A stretch of DNA of 64,000 nt from Occallatibacter savannae (GTDB lineage: Bacteria > Acidobacteriota > Terriglobia > Terriglobales > Acidobacteriaceae). Of this stretch, positions 28,115 through 36,691 are shown piece by piece; position 1 is the stretch's first letter; each line of letters starts with the position of its first letter. Both the position numbers and the translations under genes were made by a program. The stretch spans positions 496,001 to 560,000 of the forward strand of contig NZ_QFFY01000004.1 in NCBI RefSeq assembly GCF_003131205.1. Direction: 5' to 3'. The notes below the pieces were generated by a model. It was not told where the DNA came from. It ran no database searches and worked only from the letters and a program-made list of their open reading frames with translations.

Positions 28115-29554
28115 CTATGCCTTCGCGCCGAGGGTAGCGGAAGCCAACCTGAGGTCAGCAACCAGCATGGATCGCATTTGCGCAGCGCGTTCCGGATCCG
28201 TCGCGCGCAGAATCGCGGAGGGGTGCAGGGTTGCAATCACTCGTTCAGCGTAGGGACTGGAGAGGATCTTCCCTCGATCGCGCATTAGGCCGAAGTTAGG
28301 CCCGAACAGAGATTTTGATGCTGTCGCTCCAAGGCAGACGACCAGCTCAGGGTGAACTGCTTCAAGTTCGGCGAGCAGCCACGGGCGACACGCAAAGATC
28401 TCCGACGCGCGTGGATTCTCGTGAAGGCGCCGCTTGCCACGCTCCGTGAACTTGAAGTGTTTCACCGCATTCGTGACGTACACCGATGATCTGTCGATTT
28501 CAGCTTCTGCAAGAAGCGTATCCAGCAATCGTCCCGCGGGCCCGATGAACGGCTTGCCTGCACGGTCCTCTTCATCGCCTGGCTGCTCGCCGACGAACAT
28601 CATTCGAGCCGTTGAAGGTCCGGCTCCGAACACGGGCTGTGTCGCGCACCGGTAGAGTTCGCATCCCTGGCAGGTGTGGATCGATTGCTGAAGAATTGGG
28701 AGGGATCGCTCAGAGGGGAGGAAAGACGCAGCCGTAACCTTCGGCTGGCGCGCGAGCATCGCCTCTACGCGGCCCTCCGCTTCGGTCAAAAGCCTTGGCA
28801 GGCTGTCGATTTCGGGTAGGTTCTTCCAGTAGCGGACCGGCATCTCCGAACGCATGGCATGCAGGTTGGTCCGGGCGGGATTGAAAATGGAAGAATAGTA
28901 AGTCCGCCAGAGCGCCTCGAAATCATCCGTCACAGGGGCGCGTTCGCGGGGAACTCCAGTGCCAAAAGTGAGGCGCTTTTCATCCGGATCCCAGTTGACC
29001 GACGCGTCCGGCGTGAGAATTGCCCATTGCATGATGGCGAAACGCTCAGCAAAGAAGGGCGCAGCCAAGGCGAGAACGTGATGGGCCGGCTCATACCATG
29101 CGATGTAGTGAACGCCGGTCTCGTCCTCAACTTTGCGGAAGCGCACGAATGCATGCATCTTATGCAGATCCCGCTTGACCTGGTGCTCGAGCCGTCGGAA
29201 TTCTGCGATGTCGTCGTCAACATCAAGCTTCATCAGGTTGCGGTCGGACTGCAGGCGAAAGAGGATTCGGTAGAGCAGGTTCCAGCGATCGGCGCTGCGA
29301 TGACAGGCGACGATCTTTGCGCGCTCGATAAACGAGCGTGGAACGTGAACGGGGGTACTTTCAGAGACCGAGTTGCGCGCGGAGAACGCAAACAGCGAGT
29401 CGGAGACGCCGGAAGCGGTATCGGCCAGGTCGATGGTCGCCGGGTGCGCAGCGGCAGATAGCAGGGGACGCACGGCCTCGCGCCATGCATCAAAGGTCGG
29501 GGCAAACGAAATCGACTGGCGCAGTATCGCCTGAGGCGATGTACCCTGCTTCAT
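28115..29554 (-). CDS. DUF4130 - UdgX-type uracil-DNA glycosylase fusion
   Basis: A 479-aa two-domain protein. Residues about 80-245 match the DUF4130 unit found with radical SAM partners. Residues about 285-479 are a family-4-like uracil-DNA glycosylase with GEQPGDEED (322-330), GPAG (338-341), HPSAILR (444-450) and Fe-S cysteines 295, 298, 389 and 407. The segment KRRLH (374-378) matches the KRRIH insertion of UdgX, whose histidine links covalently to uracil-derived abasic DNA. Its start overlaps the stop of the radical SAM gene by ATGA, so translation is coupled. Confidence 0.88.
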   Translation of the reverse strand: MKQGTSPQAILRQSISFAPTFDAWREAVRPLLSAAAHPATIDLADTASGVSDSLFAFSARNSVSESTPVHVPRSFIERAKIVACHRSADRWNLLYRILFRLQSDRNLMKLDVDDDIAEFRRLEHQVKRDLHKMHAFVRFRKVEDETGVHYIAWYEPAHHVLALAAPFFAERFAIMQWAILTPDASVNWDPDEKRLTFGTGVPRERAPVTDDFEALWRTYYSSIFNPARTNLHAMRSEMPVRYWKNLPEIDSLPRLLTEAEGRVEAMLARQPKVTAASFLPSERSLPILQQSIHTCQGCELYRCATQPVFGAGPSTARMMFVGEQPGDEEDRAGKPFIGPAGRLLDTLLAEAEIDRSSVYVTNAVKHFKFTERGKRRLHENPRASEIFACRPWLLAELEAVHPELVVCLGATASKSLFGPNFGLMRDRGKILSSPYAERVIATLHPSAILRATDPERAAQMRSMLVADLRLASATLGAKA

Positions 29555-30807
29555 AGTTGGCCCGAGAAAGCGGAGATGCCGGCGAAGAGATCAAGCTGCA
29601 CGGCCTGCACCGGCTTCGGTGAATCGACGGCAATAAGATGCGCCAGGTTTGGAACGGTCGGAAGATGATCAGCAGCGATAAGGTACTTCTCGGCGACTTT
29701 GACGCGCACGTTCAGTTTGCGAAGGTCGTCGAGCGAAAGACGATGATAACGGCGGATGCGCAGAATGCGGCTTACATTGCGATAGCCTATACCGGGAACG
29801 CGCAACAGAGCTTCCCGTGAGCCAGCGTTGACATCGACTGGGAAGAACTCTGGATGAGCCTCCGCCCAGGTGAGCTTCGGATCCTTCTGCAGACTGAGAT
29901 TCGGCTGCTGATCTGTGGTCAATTCCGCCGCCGTGAACCCGTAATACCGCATCAGCCAGTCGGCCTGGTAGAGACGATGCTCCCGGACCAACGGTGGCGC
30001 TGCCTGAGGCAGGCGCGCATCTCCCAGCGGAAAAGGACTGAAGCTCGAGAAGTAAATGCGACGCAGCTTGTAGCTGTCGTAGAGGTGAGACGCGGTGGAA
30101 AGGATCTGGCGATCGCTGGTTGCAGTTGCACCGACCACCATCTGAGTGCTCTGACCTGCTGGGGCGAAGCGCGGAGCCGAGCGATGGCGGTGTCGGTCTT
30201 CATCGATCTCTGCTTTTCGCTCGGTAATCTGGTTCATCGTGCCCTCGATTACCTTCACTTTTTTCTCCGGGGCGAGCTGAACGAGATCCTGCTGAGTGGG
30301 CAGCTCGATGTTGGCGCTGAGCCGATCCGCGAAACTGCCGGCGCGCTCGATGAGAGCAGGTGAAGCTCCGGCAATTGCCTTCAGATGGATGTATCCGCCG
30401 AACGCGTGGTCTTCGCGCAGAGACCGGGCAATCTCAATGACCTGCTCCATCGTGTAGTCGGGAGACTGGATGATGCCGGAAGAGAGGAAGAGGCCCTCGA
30501 TGTAATTGCGGCGGTAGAAGTCTAGCGTGAGATTTACGACCTCGACTGGAGTGAACCGGGCGCGTGGTATGTCGGAGGAGACGCGGTTTACGCAAAAGAC
30601 GCAATCGTAAGTGCAGTAGTTTGTCAGCAGAATCTTAAGAAGGGAGACGCAGCGGCCGTCAGGAGTGTAGCTGTGGCAGATCCCGGTGCCATCGGAGTGG
30701 CCGATTCCTTTGCCATTGCCGGCCCGTTTGGAACCGCTGGACGCGCAGGATGCATCGTATTTGGCTGCATCGGCAAGGATTGCGAGTTTCTGCTGGACCG
30801 TCATCAT
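29551..30807 (-). CDS. Putative DNA modification/repair radical SAM protein (UDG-linked)
   Basis: A 418-aa protein with the radical SAM cluster site C-x3-C-x2-C at Cys65, Cys69 and Cys72 (NYCTYDCVFCVNR), preceded by Cys44 and Cys53. A TIM-barrel core follows. Near the C-terminus is a helix-hairpin-helix DNA-binding element (LLRVPGIGYRNVSRILRIRR). This is the family that routinely precedes DUF4130/UDG genes (TIGR03916 type). The reaction is unknown; generation or repair of a modified base is inferred from the domains. It is coupled to the downstream UdgX gene by a 4-base overlap. Confidence 0.88.
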   Translation of the reverse strand: MMTVQQKLAILADAAKYDASCASSGSKRAGNGKGIGHSDGTGICHSYTPDGRCVSLLKILLTNYCTYDCVFCVNRVSSDIPRARFTPVEVVNLTLDFYRRNYIEGLFLSSGIIQSPDYTMEQVIEIARSLREDHAFGGYIHLKAIAGASPALIERAGSFADRLSANIELPTQQDLVQLAPEKKVKVIEGTMNQITERKAEIDEDRHRHRSAPRFAPAGQSTQMVVGATATSDRQILSTASHLYDSYKLRRIYFSSFSPFPLGDARLPQAAPPLVREHRLYQADWLMRYYGFTAAELTTDQQPNLSLQKDPKLTWAEAHPEFFPVDVNAGSREALLRVPGIGYRNVSRILRIRRYHRLSLDDLRKLNVRVKVAEKYLIAADHLPTVPNLAHLIAVDSPKPVQAVQLDLFAGISAFSGQL

Positions 30808-31193
30808 GGGGAAAATCCGACGTCTGCAGGCTTGCCGGTCGAGCCGACGTTAATATCCATTCTAGCGAAGAAAAAGAGAAAGTACTCTGGATCGCAAGGC
30901 AGCCTTGAATCTCCTAAACAGGAACGATGACTCCAGTTGACCCCGCGAAACCAAAAACCTTCGGACTTCCAGAGGGGAGCTGCGGTACATCCGATCCGTA
31001 CGGACCGGAGTCTGGCCGCAGGTGAGAGTTTCGAGACGGGGCTCAGATGAGTTGCTGCTGGAAACGGCAAAACGCGCGAGCCTCGAAGCCTCACCTCTGG
31101 TGGGAACGGAATCGCCCCGGGAGTGTGTTCGCCGTGTTCGAGACCTGACGCGCGAATTCGCAAAACAACTCGGATCGCGAAGCGAGATCAACG
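30808..31193. other. Intergenic region, one weak small frame
   Basis: About 390 bases upstream of the radical SAM gene. A 61-codon frame from GTG 31022 to 31207 (ending REFAKQLGSRSEINGGSV) looks protein-like but has no clear ribosome site and overlaps the next gene. No strong promoter or repeat was recognised. Confidence 0.35.
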
Positions 31194-31700
31194 GTGGTTC
31201 TGTCTAAATGCACGCTCACAGTGATTACCAAATGGGGATGTGCAGTCCAGAGGAGTGTTCGTACACTGCACATGTTGCTGGACCAGGGCACAATTCGGAC
31301 TGCTGGAAACTTGGATATCTCAGATGTCAGGCTCTTGCTGAGCAAGTGGATGGACGAGCAGACATCGCTGCTCTGCCTTGGCTCCTTCAACGAGTGCCGC
31401 CTGGTACTGAAGGCGCGCGTCTTCTCTGTTTCCGAGGAGTCCTTCACTCTCCATTCCATCAGCTCCGATTCAACGTTGTCGTTCAGCTTCGGAGCGGTCG
31501 GCACGCTGTTTGATTATGCCGAGCAGCGCGAATTTGGAATGCCCGAACTGCCGCCAAAGCTCGCGCAACTGGCTTCCATTGCCATCATGTTTCCAGCGCG
31601 TGTGCCGGTCAATCCGATGACCGAGTCAACCGAACGGGAGACCCTGATCATGATCGAGATGTGGGATGGCGATCGCGAGAACTGGGGCGAAGACAAGTAG
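31194..31700 (+). CDS. Hypothetical protein
   Basis: A 168-aa soluble protein of mixed alpha/beta character (LDISDVRLLLSKWMDEQTSLLCLG, ECRLVLKARVFSVSEESFTLHS). It is acidic at its end (MIEMWDGDRENWGEDK). I do not recognise the family. The first start is a GTG at 31194; an ATG at 31272 (MLLDQGTIRTAG) is a credible alternative. It stands alone before the glycosyltransferase, 134 bases upstream. Confidence 0.6.
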   Translation: MVLSKCTLTVITKWGCAVQRSVRTLHMLLDQGTIRTAGNLDISDVRLLLSKWMDEQTSLLCLGSFNECRLVLKARVFSVSEESFTLHSISSDSTLSFSFGAVGTLFDYAEQREFGMPELPPKLAQLASIAIMFPARVPVNPMTESTERETLIMIEMWDGDRENWGEDK

Positions 31701-31834
31701 CCCGGCAACAGGTTCCAGCGGACAGCTTGTCTTTCGTTGTTCTTCCTTGAATTCTGGTTGCAGATTCAGCGCGGCGCGCTGAGTGATGCTTTACCCTTAT
31801 CGGAGCGTCCCACTCCCGATCGACGGACCACTCC

Positions 31835-33118
31835 TTGCGAATCGTCCTCTCGAACATTGGTACTTACGGCGACATCAATCCGCTGATCGCGCTCGCGCTC
31901 GAGTTGAAGCGGCGAGGCCACGCGCCGGTAATGGCGCTCCCTGCGGTTTATCGATCGAGGATCGAGCCAGTAGGCTTGGAGTTTCACGCGATTCGACCCG
32001 ACATTGATCCCACCAACAATGCGCTCGTAGAGATGATCTACGACATCAAGCATGGAACAGAGCATGGATTGCGCAACTTCCTGTTTCCGGCTCTGCGGCA
32101 TACCTATGACGATCTGCTGGATGCTGCGACTAAGCCAGCGCGCGCGGATCTGCTGCTTCTGGGAGAACTGAACTATGCAGGGCCAATTGTCGCAGAGGTG
32201 ACGGGTATACCGTGGGCGAGTTACGTGCTGGCACCCCTGTCGTTCTTCTCCGCGTTCGACCCGCCCGTACTTCCTCCCTATCCAAAGCTCGCCAAAGCGG
32301 ACAAGCGCGTACCCGGCTTCGGACGCGTGATCAAAAGAGTGGCGCGTTTTGTAAGCCGCAAGTGGCCCGAGCCCATCTACGAGCTCCGCAAAGAACTGGG
32401 ACTGCCACGCGGCGAGAATCCATTGTTCGATGCGAAGCACTCGCCCTATCTGGTCCTTGCGCTGTTCTCCCGGGTGTTGGGAGTGGAGCAGAAAGACTGG
32501 CCGGCGAACACCGTGATTACTGGCTTCGCCTTCTACGATGCAGACTCCGGGAATGCGAAGCTGCCGCCTCATCTTGAGGAATTCGTCACCAGCGGAGAGG
32601 CTCCGCTGGTTTTCACGCTTGGGTCGGCTGCTGTGCTGGCGGCGGGAGATTTCTATGAGGTCTCTGCAAGTGCGGCGGCAGAGCTGGGAAAACGTGCCGT
32701 GCTGTTGATTGGGAGCGACCGGCGCAACAAACCGAAGCAGGAGCTCCCCGATTCCATCTGCGTTGCGGAGTATGCGCCGTACTCAAAGCTGTTTTCAAGC
32801 TCGTCCATTGTGATTCATCAAGGTGGCGTCGGGACCACCGCGCAGTGCCTCGCAGCAGGGAAGCCGATGCTCATCATGCCCTACTCGCACGACCAGCCGG
32901 ACAATGCGCGGCGCATGAAGAGGCTCGGCGTGGCCAAGGTCATCCAGAAACACAACTACACTCCGCGAAAGGTTACGCGCAAAGTGCGCAAGATTCTCGA
33001 TGCCCCCCAGATCGCGCTGCAAGCCAGAAGCGTCGCCGAGGAGTTACGGAAAGAAGATGGCGTAAAGACGGCATGCGACGCGCTTGAAAAGCTGTACCTG
33101 AGTTCCCGTCGATCGTAA
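31835..33118 (+). CDS. GT1-type glycosyltransferase (UGT/MGT-like)
   Basis: A 427-aa GT-B enzyme that transfers a sugar from a nucleotide donor to a small acceptor. The N-terminus MRIVLSNIGTYGDINPLIALALELKRRGH is the acceptor-domain signature. The donor-binding motif near the C-terminus is HQGGVGTTAQCLAAGKPML, with PYSHDQPDNARR. Acceptors of relatives include sterols, macrolides and lipids; none is indicated here. The start is TTG at 31835, with no ATG or GTG before it in frame, and it matches the family N-terminus. Confidence 0.87.
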   Translation: MRIVLSNIGTYGDINPLIALALELKRRGHAPVMALPAVYRSRIEPVGLEFHAIRPDIDPTNNALVEMIYDIKHGTEHGLRNFLFPALRHTYDDLLDAATKPARADLLLLGELNYAGPIVAEVTGIPWASYVLAPLSFFSAFDPPVLPPYPKLAKADKRVPGFGRVIKRVARFVSRKWPEPIYELRKELGLPRGENPLFDAKHSPYLVLALFSRVLGVEQKDWPANTVITGFAFYDADSGNAKLPPHLEEFVTSGEAPLVFTLGSAAVLAAGDFYEVSASAAAELGKRAVLLIGSDRRNKPKQELPDSICVAEYAPYSKLFSSSSIVIHQGGVGTTAQCLAAGKPMLIMPYSHDQPDNARRMKRLGVAKVIQKHNYTPRKVTRKVRKILDAPQIALQARSVAEELRKEDGVKTACDALEKLYLSSRRS

Positions 33119-33273
33119 GTTCCTGCGTCTTCATCAATAAAACGCCCCCTCCCCGACTGTTCCACCCTGCCGATTCGAACGCGAGATGCGGCAACCCCGG
33201 AGCGCTCTGCGGGCATCGGAGAGGGGATGCGTGCGCAGGCCCTGGCCTCGTGCGCAATCGGAGGTTTATGGAA

Positions 33274-33945
33274 ATGAATCTAAGGCGGATAGCTTATACA
33301 GTTTCGACAGGCGCAGGAACCGTTTTGCTGGGCGCGGCTGTTTCCCTGGCCCAGGCACCAGGTGGAGGCGCCCCGCAGCAGCCGAGCATGCCTCAAAGCC
33401 AGTCCCCAAGTTCGCAGTCTCCCAACAGCAATTCAAGCACAACACAGAACGCCGGAGCGCCAACTTCGGCACAGGACTTTTCAGAGCGCGCTTTCATCAG
33501 CAAAGCCATGGAAGGTGGAATGGCCGAAGTTCAGCTGGGACAACTGGCACAGCAAAAGTCACAGAGCAATGATGTCAAGCAATTTGCCGCCAAGATGGTG
33601 AACGATCATGGGCAAATGGGCGACAAGTGGCTCAAGCCAGTGGCAAAACAGATGGGGATCAATGAACCCTCTGGGCCCTCGAAGAAAGACAAGAAAGAGA
33701 TGGAGAAGCTGCAAGGGCTTTCAGGTCAGGAATTTGATCGCGAGTACATCACCATGATGGTCAAGGACCACCAGAAAGACCTGAAGGACTTCCAGAGCGA
33801 AGCTCAAGCGGCACAGGATCCCACCGTTAAGGAGATAGCGGACAAAGGATCGCAGGTGATCCAGCAGCATCTCCAGATCATCGAGCAGATCGCGAAGGCT
33901 CACAATGTCGATGTCGGCGGCAAGGAGATGTCGAGCACCAGGTAA
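33274..33945 (+). CDS. DUF4142 domain-containing secreted protein
   Basis: A 223-aa protein with a signal peptide (MNLRRIAYTVSTGAGTVLLGAAVSLAQ), a Gln/Ser/Pro-rich linker of about 45 residues, and a four-helix DUF4142 domain. The domain shows DFSERAFISKAMEGGMAEVQLGQLA, FAAKMVNDHGQM, FDREYITMMVKDHQKDL and VIQQHLQIIEQIAKAH. The His-containing helices recall ferritin-like bundles. The function is unknown. GGAGG at 33260 favours the ATG at 33274 (9 bases) over 33268. Confidence 0.85.
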   Translation: MNLRRIAYTVSTGAGTVLLGAAVSLAQAPGGGAPQQPSMPQSQSPSSQSPNSNSSTTQNAGAPTSAQDFSERAFISKAMEGGMAEVQLGQLAQQKSQSNDVKQFAAKMVNDHGQMGDKWLKPVAKQMGINEPSGPSKKDKKEMEKLQGLSGQEFDREYITMMVKDHQKDLKDFQSEAQAAQDPTVKEIADKGSQVIQQHLQIIEQIAKAHNVDVGGKEMSSTR

Positions 33946-33980
33946 CTCGGCTCAAGATAAAGCGAACAGCTCTGATTCAT

Positions 33981-34016
33981 AGGGCCCTTGCAGTTGCGGG
34001 GGCCCTTTACTCTTTG
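33981..34016 (+). terminator. Rho-independent terminator
   Basis: AGGGCCC (33981-33987) pairs with GGGCCCT (34000-34006), followed by TTACTCTTTG. It separates the DUF4142 gene from the converging metallo-beta-lactamase-fold gene. Confidence 0.7.
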
Positions 34017-34017
34017 T

Positions 34018-35058
34018 TCAATCCGCCGGATATTTCTTTGTTGCGCCCGTCCGCGTGTTGGTGACAGTGAAGCTACCATCCCGATCAGCAGCAACCTTGA
34101 AGTAATGCCCCTCGCCGTCACCTCTTGGATTCGCGATCATATCTTCAGCGCTGTTGTGCGCGGTGTCTGAGCCTTCCGCTGTATGCAGCATGAAGAGGTT
34201 CTTGGCGCCAACGCTTTCGCTTACACTCTGCCACGCAGTAGGGCTCCCGCCTTTGTGTGCCCCGTTGTTCATGATCGCTGCGCGAGCGTGAATGGAATCA
34301 ACGAGCGATTTCGAGTTCGACTGGTCAAGCCCGTGGTGGCTGGCCAGAAACAGGCTGACGTGGCCAAGCGGACTGTTCGGGCAGACAAGATCCAGTTCCT
34401 TCGGCTTGGTAAGGTCGCCGAGGTCGAGGAAGCTGAACTTACCGAAGCGAACAAGGATGCCGACCGAACGTGGGTTCTCGCTCTGGTCGAGCGTCCACTT
34501 GGGCTCGCTCGCACAACTCGGATTTGCTTCAGGCTTAATCCCGGGCACTGATGCAACGTGCTCGCCATCAGCGGTGACCACAATGACATCCAGACCAGGA
34601 ACCTTGATGGCGTCGCCAGGATGCAGCGTGTGCCGTGGCGTGTTGCCGATTGCAGCGATGTAGGCGGCGAAGTCTTTCCGCGTGATGTCAGAGTCCTCGC
34701 GGTTCACGCCGTGATCCAGGAACTCCCCAACCTTCACTCGCTTGACCAGTTCAGGCACTCCGCCGACATGGTCGGTGTGAAAGTGAGTGATGAGCACCTT
34801 GTCGATCTGATGAATCCCCGCATCTTTCATTGCGGTCTCAATGCGTTCGGCATCACGGCCATTGCTGCCGGGCCAGCCGGTATCGACAAGCATGGATGCA
34901 CCAGATGGAGACACAAGAAGGGTGGCCTGCCCGCCTTCTACGTCGATGGAGTAGATGAGCAACCGTTGGTTCTTGGCTGAGGCGGCGTGTGCCGGGATGT
35001 TCGCCGATGCGAGCACAAGGAGGAAGGGAACAAGAAGACTGCCGAGGGTGCGATTCAT
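34018..35058 (-). CDS. Secreted metallo-beta-lactamase-fold hydrolase (ComEC-like domain)
   Basis: A 346-aa protein with a signal peptide (MNRTLGSLLVPFLLVLASANIPAHA). It has the MBL fold in the ComEC/Rec2 style: LLIYSIDVEGGQATLLVSP, DTGWPGS, metal site THFHTDHVGG (His92, His94, Asp96, His97), DLGDL, and HHGLDQSNS. It probably hydrolyses a phosphodiester or ester outside the cytoplasm. I chose the ATG at 35058 for the signal peptide. It is divergent from the NRAMP-like gene, with a palindrome between them. Confidence 0.85.
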   Translation of the reverse strand: MNRTLGSLLVPFLLVLASANIPAHAASAKNQRLLIYSIDVEGGQATLLVSPSGASMLVDTGWPGSNGRDAERIETAMKDAGIHQIDKVLITHFHTDHVGGVPELVKRVKVGEFLDHGVNREDSDITRKDFAAYIAAIGNTPRHTLHPGDAIKVPGLDVIVVTADGEHVASVPGIKPEANPSCASEPKWTLDQSENPRSVGILVRFGKFSFLDLGDLTKPKELDLVCPNSPLGHVSLFLASHHGLDQSNSKSLVDSIHARAAIMNNGAHKGGSPTAWQSVSESVGAKNLFMLHTAEGSDTAHNSAEDMIANPRGDGEGHYFKVAADRDGSFTVTNTRTGATKKYPAD

Positions 35059-35097
35059 TTGCGACGAGTGTATACGCTGAAGCAGGTCGTGCGGTAT

Positions 35098-35120
35098 GCA
35101 TTCCGTTCTAACCGGAATGC
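35098..35120. promoter_or_regulatory. Perfect palindrome GCATTCCG-N7-CGGAATGC
   Basis: Exact 8-base arms at 35098-35105 and 35113-35120 around a 7-base centre (TTCTAAC), inside the 164-base region between the divergent MBL and NRAMP-like genes. It looks like an operator for a dimeric regulator. Confidence 0.55.
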
Positions 35121-35222
35121 GGGATGAGCAGGTCAAGAGCATGAGCTCTGAAAGTAACCAGAGCAGCACACGCTCCATCCAACTCACATTGCGTTCACGA
35201 TTTACGCGCAATTGGGTCCCAG

Positions 35223-36515
35223 GTGGCTGAACCAGCAACTCCTTTACCCCGCACGCAAAAACATGAGCACAGAATGCTGCGGTCGGTGGGCTTGGGCCTC
35301 ATCACCGGAGCGGCGGACGATGACTGCGCAGCGGTAGGCACCTACGCCCAGGCGGGCGCGCAGTTCGGCTACAACATCCTGTGGATGGCCCCGCTCGCTC
35401 TACCCATGATGATCGCGGTTGTCTATCTTTCCGGGAAACTCGGGCTGGTCACCGGAGAGGGCCTCTTCTCGGTCCTGCGGAGGCGGTCTCCGCGCTGGCT
35501 GCTCTTTCTCGTGCTCGTTGGCGTCATCATCGGGAACATTATCGAAGCCGGAGCGGATATCGGCGGCATGGCAGCAGCCCTGGGGCTGCTGGTCCCACTG
35601 CCCCGGTGGGCGATCCTGGTGGGCGTAACATCGTCCGCACTCGCTTTTCAGATTTGGGGTTCCTACACGTTCATTCGCAATGTGCTGCGTGTGCTTGCAA
35701 TGTCGTTGCTGGCCTATGTCGCGTCGGCGTTGATGGCCAAACCCAACTGGGGCGCAGTTCTTCGGGGCACTTTGATGCCTCATCTGCACTTCGACCGCGC
35801 CATGCTCACGATGATCGTGGCAATTATCGGTGCATCGCTGTCGGCGTACATCTTCACCTGGCAATCCAACGAGGAAGTTGAAGAGAAGATCGCAGCAGGG
35901 CACCGCACTGTGCGACAGCGCCGTGGCGCAACACCTGCGCAACTCAGACAATCATTATGGGACGTGATCTTCGGCATGCTGTTCTCGAATGCCGTCATGT
36001 ACTTCATCATGCTGGCAACCGCGGCGACGCTCTTCGTCTCCGGCCATCATGGAATCGAATCGGCAGCTGATGTTGCAATCGCTCTGCGGCCGGCGGCTGG
36101 AAGGTTCGCATCCGGATTATTCGCGATCGGCATCATCGGTGTCGGCATGCTTGCTGTCCCGGTCATGACCACGGGCGCCGCTTACGACGTTTGCCAGGCA
36201 GCGGGGGCGCGAACAGGCCTGAGTCTCAAGCCGAACGAAGCGAAGCTCTTCTACTTTGCGATCACGGTCTTCACCGTTGCCGCAATGGTGCTGAACTTTC
36301 TCGGCATCAACCCGATGCATGCCCTGGTCTTCGCCGGAATTGTCCAGGGATTCTCCACACCACCGCTGATGGTGCTGATTATGGTGATGACGAACCAGAG
36401 AAAAATAATGGGCGATCGCGTCAACCGGCGCCTTATCAACATCCTCGGCTGGGGAACGACCGCGGTAATCTGGGCTGCCTCCCTTGGCCTGATCATCAGC
36501 TATCTCGTGCATTGA
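35223..36515 (+). CDS. NRAMP-like divalent metal transporter family protein
   Basis: A 430-aa membrane protein with about eleven helices, following the NRAMP fold. Transmembrane helix 1 reads GLGLITGAADDDCAAVGTYAQAGAQFGYN, where the classical metal-binding DPGN is replaced by DDDC. Transmembrane helix 6 lacks the usual MPH (MLFSNAVMYFIMLATAATLF). Metal selectivity is therefore uncertain; it may be a distantly related carrier. The first start is GTG 35223; ATG 35274 (MLRSVGLG) is possible. It is divergent from the MBL gene. Confidence 0.82.
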   Translation: MAEPATPLPRTQKHEHRMLRSVGLGLITGAADDDCAAVGTYAQAGAQFGYNILWMAPLALPMMIAVVYLSGKLGLVTGEGLFSVLRRRSPRWLLFLVLVGVIIGNIIEAGADIGGMAAALGLLVPLPRWAILVGVTSSALAFQIWGSYTFIRNVLRVLAMSLLAYVASALMAKPNWGAVLRGTLMPHLHFDRAMLTMIVAIIGASLSAYIFTWQSNEEVEEKIAAGHRTVRQRRGATPAQLRQSLWDVIFGMLFSNAVMYFIMLATAATLFVSGHHGIESAADVAIALRPAAGRFASGLFAIGIIGVGMLAVPVMTTGAAYDVCQAAGARTGLSLKPNEAKLFYFAITVFTVAAMVLNFLGINPMHALVFAGIVQGFSTPPLMVLIMVMTNQRKIMGDRVNRRLINILGWGTTAVIWAASLGLIISYLVH

Positions 36516-36582
36516 GAAGACTAAAGGATAGCGCTGAGGCTGGAAATTCTGCTGGATTGTTGTTGCTGCTAGAATAGAAAGT

Positions 36583-36597
36583 GCCGCACTGTGCGGC
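36583..36597 (+). other. Small hairpin in the typA leader
   Basis: GCCGCA-CTG-TGCGGC, a perfect 6-bp stem, about 95 bases before the typA start. A TAGAAT hexamer at 36570-36575 may be a -10 box just upstream. Confidence 0.35.
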
Positions 36598-36691
36598 TAT
36601 TCATCGCATTTTCACACCGATCCGGTGGCCGAGAGCGGCCGCATCCCAGCGCAAATCAAGATTTGCCTAGAAGAAAAGGAACATTGCCCCT

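Noticed and set aside
31022..31207. A 61-codon GTG frame before the hypothetical gene at 31194
   Set aside because: Helical and protein-like, but it overlaps the next gene and lacks a clear ribosome site; mentioned only in the intergenic note.
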